Assembly (NCBI GenBank): GCA_963978895.1
Contig: OZ022239.1
Location: 10,088,952 to 10,152,951, forward strand
Direction of reading: 5' to 3'
Length of the DNA stretch: 64,000 bases
From: Erpobdella octoculata
Taxonomy: Eukaryota; Annelida; Clitellata; Hirudinida; Erpobdellidae
Shown here: positions 36,921-48,672 of the stretch, piece after piece
How positions within the stretch are numbered: the stretch's first letter is position 1
How the letters are laid out: each line of letters opens with the position of its first letter
Made by a program: the position numbers and the translations under genes
The notes under the pieces: model-generated
What the model was told of the DNA's origin: nothing
Seen by the model: the letters and a program-made list of their open reading frames with translations, nothing else
The model's database searches: none

Positions 36921-37078
36921 TAATTGTTTATTTGGTTCTGACCGGTGACAATTTAGTTTCTTTTTGCTCTGATTTGTTTACATTCTGTGCCGTTTACATC
37001 ACGTGTTTTTACTTCAAAGTTAATTTTAAAATAATCATTTTATATAATTATTTATTATATTATGTATTATTGAAAGTT

Positions 37079-40000
37079 ATGGCAAATAAGAGGCTAAAAA
37101 GAAATTCTGTCGGCGATATTGCCACCGAAAACAACAAGTTAGTTGGATTTTTCATATTTTGTCTACTCTAAAATTCTAAATCTAAATTACTATATTTAAT
37201 AATAAATATCTATTTTTCTATATCCATTCTCTAGTCAGTCTGCAATACATTAATTAATAGATACACATACAATCTCTACGTTAGCCTACATCTCAAAATA
37301 TTAGACATAAAACATTTACAAATTAATAACTTTCAATTTTAAAAATGACTTTTTCATTTTATTAATTAATTACTAGTAAGAGTAGAAACAAGTAAAGGAA
37401 AAACGAGTTTTTCAACAAAAACTTTGATTTCAAATACACTCGATTTTAAATACGAAAGATGTTCAAATTAGTTTCTTTTTTTAATTGAATCATGTATATT
37501 GTCATCCATATAAAGCTATGGTAGTCAAAAAGCTGGTTAAATTTCACTCGCAAGATTTGCGTAAAGAGAAAGACACACATACACACAAACAGAGATTGTA
37601 ACCTAAATAAAAGTTTGTAAAACATCATTTAAAATGGTGTTAGTTTTGCTGGTTTATGTTTTTTTAATTTAAATTAACAAAACTACTAGTAAGTGATTAT
37701 GTTGGTGTTTAATTTTTGACCCGGTAAGAGTTTAAGCGGATTTATTGGAAAGTAAGAGATTGTAGAATGTACATTGATGATCATGGTTTTTTTATTTGTG
37801 GTTCATTCATCCATTTTTATATTTTTGCTACAGGTTAACAATTGATGTTTAAAATAATATTTTATTTTCAAGCTATTTTGCAAAGGTCAACCAGAATGAC
37901 TTTATTGTTGTTCTTGAGCAAGGAAAGAGTGCTGTTATCGAAGGAATTGGAAAAATTTATTCTTTATGCGGAGACTTTGATGTTCACGGCTTCAATTTAA
38001 CAACCTCACATCCCGAGTGTTCGTTTTATTCCTTCCAACATCACGGGCTGCTAGAAGTTAAAGCAATTATGAGTTCTAGCCCTGAAGTCATCAGGGAAAG
38101 ATTGAGATCTTTGCGCTGCAAGGTTTCTGATTTAAAAATAATTACAGAAATTGAGTGTAGGGTGAGAGATGCTGATGTATGTGTAGCATTGATTTCAACA
38201 TTAAACAATCCATTCGTTTTTCTGAGAAGTGTTGATAAATTCAAATGCTTGCATGAAGTCAAAAGTATTGAAATCACCAGTGAAAGTGAACAGGCTCTTA
38301 TATTTTCTGATGAATATCAAGCCATAGGCCTCGAGTGGGAAAACTCAATTGCACAAGGTTTGCTTGTTCTCTTATCAGTCAATGAATTGTAAATAGTTGT
38401 AGTTATAAACTTTATGAGTTGCTGCTCAAAGTTTAAATTAACTAAAGATGAAATTTATACAAATCAGATGGTTAATTTGTTGATAAAAAAAAATTTTTTT
38501 AAGTTTTTTTTTTTATAAAAATCTATGGTAATCTTTCCCACGGATTAATACATAATTCTCTGCTATAATCAACTATAAACACGATGAAAAGTAAACACTA
38601 GTTTAAAAATTATGATAATTAGTATAAATGGGAAAATGTTATATAAAATTATTTTAATTAATTAAATAATGTAATTATAATTTAAAAAATTTTACATAGA
38701 ACAAATTTGAGTTTTAAGGAAAAGTGTAAACGAAGGAATCGCGTAGCGTGTTATATAACGTTATAACTATTACTACGGCGGTAGGCGCCGGTATGCGATC
38801 TTTTTATTAATTTTATTTTTTACACTATATAGTATATTCAAACTCAGAATTTGTACCTTTATTTAAAATATTAGTAAAATTAATAAAAATTATATTTAAA
38901 CTTTTTATGCGACTACCTAGGATAGGGATAGGGTTATGGGTAGGGTTAGGGTAAGGAGTAGGGTAGGGTAGGGGTAGGGTTAGAGTTTCATTTTAATACG
39001 GGATTGCAATTTTACAGATTGCAATCACGGCGAACCGCCGGGGCAATAGCAGCGACCTTATAAAAAGTGACTAGCAGGGTTTACTTCGTTGTTTCTCTCG
39101 CCTTTTGTTCTTTATCGTTTTACATAGAAAAGTTTTAAAATTAAAATTTAATTTTTTTTATAACTGAGTTTGTTTTTTAAATAAAATTTTATTATAAACA
39201 TATTTTATTTATTTTTTATTCAGTTCATTCATACGATCATTGTACCTCACCACTCACAACTACGATGTAATTAGTGCTTGGAAGGGTACTACTTACCGTT
39301 TTCAAAGTCTCTCAAATTACGATAAATGTTTTTTTTTAAATTAAATTTGGTATTAAATTTGTTTTTTTAGGTTATTGTAACAAAATAAAAATAATACGAC
39401 TATTTTTTCGGCACGGGCCGTCCGTAGGAAAGATTACCAAATCTATAATATCAATTCTAAGCATGAGCGTGTACATGATGTAAAGTATGTAATACAAAAG
39501 TATAAGTAATGAAAATATGCTACAGATAGTTTACTGGCACAACCAGTTATAGTTGGCTGTTCAAACCAGATGAGGGGGAGTGAGGTTATTAGTTTTCAAC
39601 TTTTTTGTTTTCTGGTCATAATTAGAAACTGTGCCAAATTTGGTTCAGGTCAACAAAATATCTAGGTCTAATTGCTGAAGAAATAGCTAAAGTCCCAAAG
39701 TTTTTTTTTTATTGCATTATTAGGTTACTGTAAATCACCTAATTAATAAAACATTTTACTTTTAGATTGAGAACTAAATTAATTTTATTTCTATCCATAT
39801 TGTAGGGAACGTACCGAATTTGATTCTATGTGGTGGAAAAAATACGGGCAAATCCACACTGGCACGTTATTTGGTCAACCGAGCTTTAAACGTGTAAGTC
39901 GTTACTCAAACCCTGTGTGGATGGTCTTTTGTTAAATTTTTTTTAAACATGGATGGTTGTACAATTTTATTTGCTAATACTAGCTATTTTTAAATTAGTT

Positions 40001-42504
40001 TGTCCAGAACTAAATGTGTAAAGATTAATATTTATGTACAATAATATATAGGTCAAAGCAGGTTGCCTTTCTTGAATGTGATGTAGGTCAAACAGAATTT
40101 CTACCTCCTGGCTGTGTTGGATTGAATATTATTAACAGTCCAGTTATTGGTTTGTTCTTTTGAATTAATTTCTATAATTTTTTTATGTATGTTCAAAATT
40201 TTATATTTTTTCATCAGGTCCACCATACAGCCATCAGCAAAAACCTGAGATGTAAGTTTTTCTTTTGTTTTATTCTATCTGTTTCTTTCTTTCTGTGTGT
40301 TATTGTTAAATAAGTCATTTATATACAAATGGTATGATCTCTTATTTATGCTGATAGATTTCATTTATTAATGTTAAGTATATGATAAATACAATCTTTA
40401 CAGATTTATTTAACTTTTTTTAAATGGTAAATGTTGTATCAAAATATATTAAATTGGTTCTGATATGACCTGAAATAATGATCTTAAATTGATTTGTTTG
40501 CAGAATGTTCTTCACAGCACTTACAAATGTTGCATTGTCTCCATCTTACTACTTTGACTCCATCCATCAAGTACATAAATTCTATCTTGAAAATCATAAG
40601 AATATACCCCTCATTGTTAATACAATGGGCTGGAATAAAGGTTAAGAAGCAGTTTTAATTTGTTAAATAGGAAAAACCACAAATGACATTTCATTAATTT
40701 TTCAATTGATTGGTTTACCAGGTATGGGGGTGAGCTTGCTCGTTGAAACTGTCAAACTTATCAAGCCGACAATGCTCTTACAGTTGAAAACTCCACAAAC
40801 TCGTGACAATTTTCCCCATATGACGCCTCAGTTTGTAAGAGATCTCTCTGATGAGTACTGCCCATTCAATGTAAAATATTCATCTTTTCAATGTTAATCT
40901 TTTAAAACGAAGTATAATAAGTGAAAGCTGTACTGTCTTTAGTCGGGACATGTTGATGGTGGAAGCTTAAATTACTCTCTCCATCTGCTGGAAGTGCCTT
41001 TCAATTATAACAAGTATGCTATATTCAAATTTGAAAATTTATATCATTAAATGGGAAAAGTTATTAGAGCCATTCATATGACATCCACATAAAACTTGGT
41101 GTTTTCACTCTACTCCTTTCCACGAGTGTCTGTGTCAAGTAGAACCTCTTTTTTGTGGGAATGTGCATCTATTTTTGTTTAATTCAGTACTATGTAGTTT
41201 CTTAGAGCTTCCCTTGAAGCCACTGTAGGCATACGAAATGCATAACATCAGAAATTGTAATCCAACTGCAATATGGTTGTAGTTTATAAGCTTTACATAC
41301 ATATATAGCTATACATAAAAAAGAAAATATTTTGATTTAATATGATACTTATATTTTTAATTTCTGTATAAGGAACTGTTTATTATTAACATTTTTGTTT
41401 ATTCTGACATGTTTTTTTCACATTCTTTTTTATTCCTTAGTTGGATTTGGTGTGAGCAATGTACATTTAAACGTTGTTAGTACCCCTCCCCCTATGCAAA
41501 TGTGTCTGCTTTGGCCTGACCCCTTTTTTATGGATGTCATAAAAGGATGGCTCCTTGTAAGAAAATTCAGAAATTAAGTCTCATCAATTTAACCCTGCTG
41601 CTTAACATCTCAGACCTCACACAGCTCCACTGGCGGCTGCAGATTACAGAAACCTTTCTCTGATATCATATTTTGTGATCAACAACAAGAAAGACTACCA
41701 ACGAGACGATAAAGCATGTTCTCGGATCAGTGCCGTTCTTGACATGCCCGTTTATTCCGCGAAGTTCTCCGATTTGGCATTGCATTGCTCTCACACGGAG
41801 GTGCCAAGGAAACTTATTCTTTATGCTTTTAATGCCAGTCTCATTTCACTTTGTACCGTTGATGAGAGTCTAGTAAGTAAATCTTTGTTTCTTCTATGTT
41901 GTACAAACATTGTTAATAATTTAATGTTTTTTTAAATATCAATATTAGCTCAAAATGGATGACTCTCTTGAAGGCTGTCAGATGTTTGTTGAGAAAACTC
42001 CAACTTGTGAAAGTCTTGGATTAGGTAGTATTTCAGTTACAAGCCTTTGTTGAATAGTATGTCTGTAATGTGATTTGCAGTGCATGTCTTGATGGCAACT
42101 AGTGGCTTTTTGAAAATTAAGAAATTTTCATTTCTTTATAAAGGTATAGTCCATTCGATATGCATGGAAACTGGCACCTTAAACATCGCAACGAATCTAC
42201 CTTCGGAAATGCTCGAACGAGTCAACTGTTTGGTCAATGGTGCGGTCGGACTGCCGAGAGCCCTTTTTGTGCTCAGTGAAGATGTAAGAAAGTCTCCCAA
42301 TATATTTGAATAACTAGGACTTTCAATACTATTCCTCTGTTGACCACTATTTTTATAGTGCATGCTTATTCTTCATTATCAATTTTTTAATTTTAGTCGA
42401 GACCAATTGGCATGCAGTACGTTGATTACCCGCTAGATGCATTCGGAACTTCTTCATCAAAGCCCAAAGGTCAGAAGGTGCCACGAAGCCGAGTGGCCAA
42501 TTGA
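37079..42504 (+). CDS. NOL9: Polynucleotide 5'-hydroxyl kinase NOL9/Grc3
   Basis: Twelve exons: 37079-37137, 37873-38357, 39806-39893, 40052-40149, 40218-40251, 40504-40640, 40722-40870, 40943-41013, 41614-41872, 41949-42024, 42081-42283 and 42397-42504. All phases close, giving 588 residues. NOL9/Grc3 phosphorylates 5'-OH RNA ends in the nucleolus during ITS2 removal from pre-rRNA. Visible: Walker A 'GGKNTGKST' (about residue 190), 'FLECDVGQTEFLPPGCV' (metal/RNA-binding block), 'PLIVNTMGWNKG' (the base of the kinase core), and 'PTCESLGLG...ERVNCLVNGAVGLP' near the C-terminus. The N-terminus is shorter than in vertebrates and lacks a long basic tail. Family assignment is firm. Confidence 0.94.
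37389..37620 (+). repeat. Interspersed repeat 'AAGTAAAGG...AAAAGTTTGTAA', copy
   Basis: In intron 1 of NOL9. Same family as 30390-30665 and 49346-49604, with a shortened CA tract. Confidence 0.8.
38748..39075. mobile_element. MITE-like repeat with telomere-like TAGGG core
   Basis: Imperfect terminal inverted repeats (CTATTACTACGGCGGTAGGC against GAACCGCCGGGGCAATAG). The core at 38928-38990 is a run of GGGTAGGGTTAGGG-like words. A second copy lies at 45248-45880. It is in NOL9 intron 2. Confidence 0.6.
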
Positions 42505-42554
42505 AGCGACTTTTCATTTTACTTATGACTCTTGCAAGCTGATGTTTTTCTTAC

Positions 42555-42560
42555 AATAAA
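42555..42560 (+). terminator. Poly(A) signal AATAAA of NOL9
   Basis: AATAAA 50 bases after the stop codon. Confidence 0.65.
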
Positions 42561-43159
42561 CTCAAGCAGTATTTTTTTATCAAGTTGATAGAAAGAAAAA
42601 ATGTGAATGACTGGATTTAGGTTCTCGTGGCAGCTATAGATTTGCCTGAACAGTTGAAACTTGACGTAATCTAGTTTAAGCCTGTTTATAACTTATATAA
42701 CATAATCTAGTTTAAGGCAGTTTGTGGCCTACACAAGATTTTGAAAGATTATGCTAAGCAATGACTTTACAAGCAATCCACATTACTTCAGTCGACACAC
42801 CTGTGGGTTTATATTAATCCTTTCAAAGCAGGAACTGTTTCGATTCGTAAAGAATTGTCAACTTAGACCTATTTACAACCATTAACAACATGCATGTTTT
42901 CCCTAAATTTTATTTAAAATAAAAACTTCTTTTCCTAAAATTTATTATAAGAATCACTGTTTTGTTAAAACTTTTAGCTGGTATACACTCTCTGATTCAA
43001 TAAATCCAAGTTCAGAAATCTAAATTTTTTGACTAAAAAGATGGTCCATGCGAAGTCCTTACTTAGTCTAATACACAAGTTCCTCCTTAGATGCCTGAAA
43101 AAATAAATAAATTGTAAGTAATAACATCTGCAGACACCAAAAAAAGCAGTTAAAGATTT
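42561..43159. other. Intergenic between convergent NOL9 and CHCHD2 genes
   Basis: Mostly 3' UTR of the minus-strand gene. A minus-strand AATAAA at 42909-42914 is a possible poly(A) signal. At 43075-43097 a minus-strand acceptor TTTTTTCAG precedes GCATCTAAGG and could be the last CHCHD2 exon. Confidence 0.4.
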
Positions 43160-46100
43160 CTAACCATATGAGGAGCGGCACTCTCTTAGAGCCTCATTGA
43201 AGCCCTGGCACAAGGTGATATCACTCTGTGCTTGGGCACATTCAAGAAACTGTTTAAGCTGGAAACCACAGGGGTTCTGGCTATTTTTAGGTGCCTCCTG
43301 ATAAGCAGGTGCTTGTTCCAGTTGCTGTTGTTCAACTTGTGAATTGGAGCCTCCAAGCCCACCAGTCATGGCCGCCCCCAGGGTGTGACCCTAAAATAAA
43401 ATATTAATGAAACCTTCAACATATACAGAATGCAAAGAAATACAAAGTGTATAACACAATCAGAGAGTAAAAAATAAGAAAGGCTTGGGAAATGTGACTT
43501 TCCTAAGTTCAGGTGCTGTCAACATACATCTACATTAATGAAATGCATGAAACACTCACGACAGCCGATCCAACAGCAACTCCGGCAGCAGTTGAAGCCA
43601 TATGTGCAAAAAGACCAGGTTGTCTTGGCTGAGCAACTGCTGATGGTGCAGGATTTACAGGAGGGGGAGGTGGTGCAGTCTTTGCTGGGAGATTGCTTGG
43701 TCTGGATGACCTTCCCATTCTGAAAAATTGCAATTTTAATTATTCCATGCTACTGTATTTAATTTTTTTAACTTTGTTGAAATATATGCTGTAATGAATT
43801 TTTTCTTACTTTTATTTTATATTATTTATTTGTCTCACATATATTGTTATCTATAAACATACATAATTTCCTATGTCTGTATGTATGTTAGCAATTTCGC
43901 ATAGCGCAGCGGCCGCGGTGGTCAGCAGTTGCTACAATTAGTGCGCAGGCGTGTAATTAAAGTTATTACGTAATTGTACACTGTCAGTCCTAAAGATCAA
44001 AAACTAGTAAATGAGAGTTTTTTAAAATCCGTCATTTTTGACGAGCTATATCTAGTTTCTTTATATTTATTATTGTTATTTAAGTATATCAAAGTTAGTT
44101 AAATGTCCAAATTTCTAGTTTGTAAAAGTTCATTAGTTCGTCAAAGTATGTAAAAGAGCTTTAAGTTAATGAACTTGTAGAGCTTGCAGCAGTTTAACTT
44201 TTTATTATGGAAACCACAACCTAATAATTAGAGCTTACCAGAAATTTAATCGTGACAGTCAAAAAAAATGTTTATTTTTAATTATGTCAGAAAACTTAGT
44301 GTTGATGACACATAGAAAATTATAATTTTTGTTATAACAGAAAATTGCTATTTTTCAACTGCAACTTTTACCATTAAATATCATAAAATCTATTAAAAGT
44401 TAAATTAGTTGAAAGTTAAAAACAACTAAAGAAGTTGAAGATTTGGTAGAAAAAAATGTTAAAACTTTTGTACTGCATTAACCCATATATGCCGAAGATT
44501 GAATTTGCATGTTATATTAATATGCGCTATTCTTCATATTGGTCTTATTGATAATTTGAATTTTTTAAAAAAATATTTTAACATTTAATATTTTTTTCTC
44601 TTATGAAGATTGATCCTCTGTAAACGATTGTCGGCACACAGCAGAACATTTTTAACTTTTTTTTTATATTTACATTTTTAAAAGATATTCTGCATCAACA
44701 TAACAACACACAAAAAAACATTATTAGGGTTCTAGTGCACTGTTTCTACAAAACTTTACGAGCTAACCTATTTCCGGTTTCCATAAAAAAACAAGTGAAC
44801 TTCAAAACGTATCTATATTTTAACCAACATAAAAATAAAACAAAAAATACTATTGTTTTCTATAGATATCACTTTTTATGATTTTTACTGCAACATTTAC
44901 ATTATATTGAAAAATTAAGAATTTGCAATTAGTTTAACATAGATCCCTTATAAAGGATTGTCGGGTTATATGGGTTAAGATCAGATAATTTGCAACAAGC
45001 TATTTGCATATTTCCCATTATACCCAACAAAAGGGTTTTAAGGAAGGCTCTTTAATGATTAATGTAATCACTATTTGAATTTGTTGCACAGTCATATAAT
45101 TTTACTATTAACTTTCCATGTCCTAAAATTGTATTATTCTGCATATCGAAACTGCTTTTAGGTATATTTGCTTCAAGTCACTTTGTTTTTCGTCGAAATA
45201 TTTTTTCTCATATGTTCTAATAATGTTCTGTGATTATTTACATTATAACTATTACCAAGGCAGTAGCATATATATAGAATAGATATATCGGAGATGAGCA
45301 GATTTTGAGCGAGATGCCAAGAGGGCCTCCGAAAAAACGATTTAGAGTCTTTTGGATCTATGAATATTCATTATTTGTATTAAATAGACATAAATAGACC
45401 ATCGAACTAAATAAAATTCAATGTCAACTGAAATTTTTATAAAAAAAATTTTGTTAATTTTTATAAAGTTAAAAATTTATTTTGTACATAAAAAATTCTT
45501 TTTTTTCTATTAAAAAAATACTTGATTAAGTTACTATACGGTTGTAACTCTCAGTTCTTCATTTCGGATCTCCGGTCTACTAGGCTGCCTCGCTAAAAGC
45601 CTTCCTAAACAACAGGCGGGCCGATATATCTATTCTATATATATGGGCAGTAGGCGCCGTTTGCCGGGGCAATAAATAAGCGGTAAAATTGCTACTGAGC
45701 CGGCAGTTTTGCCAAAACAATTGATTCTTCGATCAATTGATAAAGATGTACATATTTTCTATAGGGGTAGGGTTATGGTTAGGGTTTAATTTTAGGCAGA
45801 CTTACGGCGCGACTGCCGGCTCAGTAGAAATTTTACCGATTATTTCCACGGCTAACCGCCGGGGCAATAGCAGCGACCGATTACTTATTAACACTAACAC
45901 GTTTTTAAAACGGAGTTTTATATCGAAATTGGCCCAGGCTGCTATACTAGAATTAGATAGAAGATAGACTAGGTCACTAGGAGAAAACCTGAAAACCTTC
46001 AAATTAGGCCTTACTCTGATCTGAATCTATTCTAAGCCAGCGTTTAAAGTTTAAATTTGCATTCAATAGACATTCTGACTACTTTCACTGCGTGAATCAA

Positions 46101-46239
46101 CACAATATGTTACAGAAAAATATTCTACGCACATAATATAATATAATTATTATTTAATATATAAGAAAAAATATAGAAAGAAAACCGCTAGCTGATTTTA
46201 CCTCATTCCACCACCACCACCACCGGTTCTTCTTCCCAT
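43160..46239 (-). CDS. CHCHD2/CHCHD10-type mitochondrial twin CX9C protein
   Basis: Exons 46239-46202 (38 bases), 43719-43560 and 43390-43160; 142 residues. Family members act in the mitochondrial intermembrane space on cristae and respiration. The hydrophobic hinge 'FAHMASTAAGVAVGSAVGHTLGAAMTGGLGG' is split over exons 2-3. The CHCH domain has C107-X9-C117 and C127-X9-C137 ('CGFQLKQFLEC', 'CQGFNEALREC'). Exon 1 (MGRRTGGGGGGMR) is joined by phase and clean GT/AG signals across a 2.5 kb intron. It gives an Arg/Gly start like the family's usual basic N-terminus, but it is the least certain part; the next Met lies at 43718. The end may instead be spliced at 43171 (TATG|GTTAGA) to a last exon at 43095, adding one residue only. 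Confidence 0.87.
43857..43998 (+). repeat. Repeat with 'CGCAGCGGCCGCGGTGGTCAG' core, inverted partner at 51834-51981
   Basis: The reverse complement matches 51834-51981 over about 145 bases (GATCTTTAGGAC..., CTGCTGACCACCGCGGCCGC, GACATAGGAAAT). The two lie about 8 kb apart in opposite orientation. In CHCHD2 intron 1. Confidence 0.75.
43999..45247. other. CHCHD2 intron 1, AT-rich
   Basis: No exon or named repeat seen. 'GAAGATTGA..GTAAACGATTGTCGG' (44602-44634) and 'ATAAAGGATTGTCGG' (44950) are loosely similar, suggesting an old repeat. Confidence 0.35.
45248..45880. mobile_element. Second copy of the TAGGG-core MITE, split by a hAT-type MITE
   Basis: CTATTACCAAGGCAGTAG and GCGCCGTTTGCCGGGGCAAT are joined in the 38748 copy but separated here by 387 bases. 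Arms 'GGTAAAATTGCTACTGAGCC' and 'GGCTCAGTAGAAATTTTACC' form a long hairpin around a core with TAGGGGTAGGGTTATGGTT. Confidence 0.65.
45267..45645. mobile_element. 379-bp hAT-type MITE with perfect 25-bp TIRs
   Basis: Termini CATATATATAGAATAGATAT (45267 on) and its exact complement ending at 45645 match over 25 of 25 bases. Similarity continues inward imperfectly. The flanks GGCAGTAG (45259-45266) and GGCAGTAG (45646-45653) are an exact 8-bp target duplication, as made by hAT transposases. The related copy at 38748 shows the site before insertion. Confidence 0.9.
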
Positions 46240-46679
46240 TTTTTTTATTAATCTTTCAAGTTTTAAGTTCAAATAACGACAAGCTCTTCGCGAAAGAAGC
46301 AAAAACACAATACAAGATTAGAGCGAAATAAACGAATGTGAGGATGACCTTCTTATGTAGGTCGATTCGGGTGTTGAGGAATATTCGAGAAAAAGTTCGA
46401 TTGGTTCAAATATATTATTTAATGAATATTTTATTTTTTAAATGTTATCAAAAATAAATTTTATTGTAAAACAAAAAAAAACAACCTGAAGAAAAACTAT
46501 GTTTAGTCGGATTTGCAATTTCAATATCATACTATTGCTTGTCAATCTATCAAGTTGAATCTAGCAATATATATTAGCCCTTAAAATTAGGAATTAAAAA
46601 AAAAGTTTATAAATAAGCATTTTCTTAATGATTACGAAAAGTTTAAAGTGGCTCTATGTTTCGGACTATGAAGGCAATG
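46240..46679. other. Upstream region of CHCHD2, no feature named
   Basis: Less AT-rich around 46260-46390, which may hold the promoter; no clear TATA box. Confidence 0.3.
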
Positions 46680-48225
46680 TTAGAAAAATTTAGAGAATAG
46701 AAAAGTCTTTTTGAGCCGACTGCGGAACTCCGTCTCAGAAGCTGCTGCTTTTATCGTAAACGGAAGGCTGTTCCAAATCTTGGGCCCGATAACGCTGAAA
46801 CCTCTGTCACCAAGCGTCCTGCACCAGAAGCTCGTACCAGAAGAATTTGTGGATGATGATCTCAGTCTCTGGTGTCCCTGATTCGCTATATACATCGGAT
46901 CAGGTACGACGGGCACTTTTCTTGCATGCACTCAAACGCGAGTAGCGCAACTTTAAACTGTCCTTTCCGAAAGGCGGAGCCAGTGGAGTTCTTGAAGAAG
47001 GAGAGTGGCATGGTCGTATTCAGGTCTGGATAAACCATAATGCAAGCAAGGCACGTGCCTTGTGCACCAAGCGTTTGGATGGCACCACAGGTCCTCAAGA
47101 AATATATTTTTGGAATAAATTTAAGTCCAGACACAACTGAATTTTAATACAGAAATACTTTATTGTAGGTTTTATATGAATGACAGTAGTACAAACTACA
47201 AATATATTTGTTAACAACTGTTTTCTTTGCATAATTTTGAACATACCAACGGTCACGGTCAGTGAAAGATCAGGGGCGCCAGGCAGTAGGGGGCACCCAT
47301 GTGGGTTTGTGCCTTAGGCACTAAAATGGCTTATCCGGCCCTGGTCGTACTTCTTACTATTGACGATTATTTTGGCGGCGGTAATAATGATAAAGATGCT
47401 TTTTTTGCAAGCCACATTGTAATATTTCATAACCATTGTAATATTTATAACCACTTAATGTTTCAGCGAGAGTGGAATTGCCATAATCAATCCTGGGCAT
47501 GATGAGGGCGGTCACGAGAGTTTTTCTACCGGCAGGGCACCACTCACATTTCGAATTTGTCGGAACATGGCGAAACATGTGCGAATGATGCTGTTGATCC
47601 GTGACCGCATCGACAAATCAGAATCGATGTAGATTCCCAGGTTTTTTGCTTTTGAAGTGAGTTTAATGTAAGAATTGAAGATTTCGAAAGCATCGACCGG
47701 AGTCTGATGGAGAATACGTTTGGATGAATACCACAAGACCTCCGATTTGTCTGGGTTGAGTTGTAAACGGTTCTTGAACATCCAACGACCGACGTCCTCG
47801 ACGCAGGCCGACATTTTCACAGATAATGCCGCGGTTTGATCTGGAGTGCAGTGCCCATAAATCTGAGTGTTGTCGGAATAAAGGTAGTAAAACATTAAAA
47901 GAAAACAAAACCGTCCACGCGGCTGTCCAAAGATTCTCAAACTATCCTAGACAAAACAGCGATAATCATACAGTATCTGACACTGGAGGCCATGGACGCC
48001 AAAGATGTCATATGTCCAATGTCCCTAGTGTATAAGGAAAATAAAAGTGGATCCAGAACTGGGAATGCCCTGTGGAACGCCGCAGTCCAAAGAGTAGCTG
48101 CAGATGTAACTGATGTACGTAAGGCCTCCATGCTTGACCAGAAACACACGATCCGTCAAGTACTCCGAAACCAGTTAATGACGGTCTGGCTTTCATTTTC
48201 ATTCTGCCGTTTATATTTAGAGTAG
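46680..48225 (-). pseudogene. LINE reverse transcriptase relic (second family)
   Basis: Broken minus-strand frames follow the LINE order: 'QAWRPYVHQLHLQL' and 'GIPVLDPLLFSLYTRDIGH' with a shift, 'YLYSDNTQIYGHCTPDQTA' (catalytic Asp-Asp pair replaced by Asp-Asn), 'NPDKSEVLWYSS', 'NLGIYIDSDLSMR', 'TALIMPRIDYGNSTLAE', 'FKVALLAFECMQEKCPSYL', and 'LGDRGFSVIGPKIWNSLP' to the stop. Frameshifts and a 323-bp insertion (47021-47343) break it. The type is close to the L2/CR1 branch and differs from the intact LINE at 15.5 kb. Confidence 0.8.
47021..47343. mobile_element. 323-bp non-autonomous hAT element
   Basis: Ends CAGGTCTGGATAAACCATAA and (reverse complement of right end) CAGGGCCGGATAAGCCATTT. Flanks GTCGTATT (47013-47020) and GTCGTACT (47344-47351) differ at one position in eight. 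It interrupts the LINE relic. Confidence 0.8.
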
Positions 48226-48672
48226 AGATACCAAAGAGTGCGCGCTACCAGGGGCGCCCATCCCCCTGGCTGCTGGAAGCAGACTCCCTCTCCTTTTTAC
48301 CCCCTCCCTTTTTTTATCTCATCTTATCTCGGTCCCGAATGAATGTATGTTCATACTAGATATTAAACAGGCGTACTTCTAAAAATTACCTGCAAATTGA
48401 CAATATGGCCACATCCAAATACCAGTAAAATTATAAGCTTTTTCAATATTTATTTAAAAAATTCCTTTAATATGAATAAAATTAGGCATTGTCTAATGAA
48501 GAATGTGCACACGCAGGTTGGGAGTAGCACAAGCAACACGAGAAATAATGTCACCATCTCTTAACTGTACAAGCAAGTCTTTTACTGATGATATTATCGT
48601 GAGAGCTGACAAATAGTCATCTGAAATTGATGAACAAAGTTTATTTTTGATGATCTTTAGTTTACTTAAAGC

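Noticed and set aside
41395..41577. 60-residue frame in a NOL9 intron with an acceptor (TTAG) and donor (GTAAGA)
   Set aside because: As an exon (41441-41556, 116 bases) it would break the phase between exons 8 and 9, which join correctly without it.
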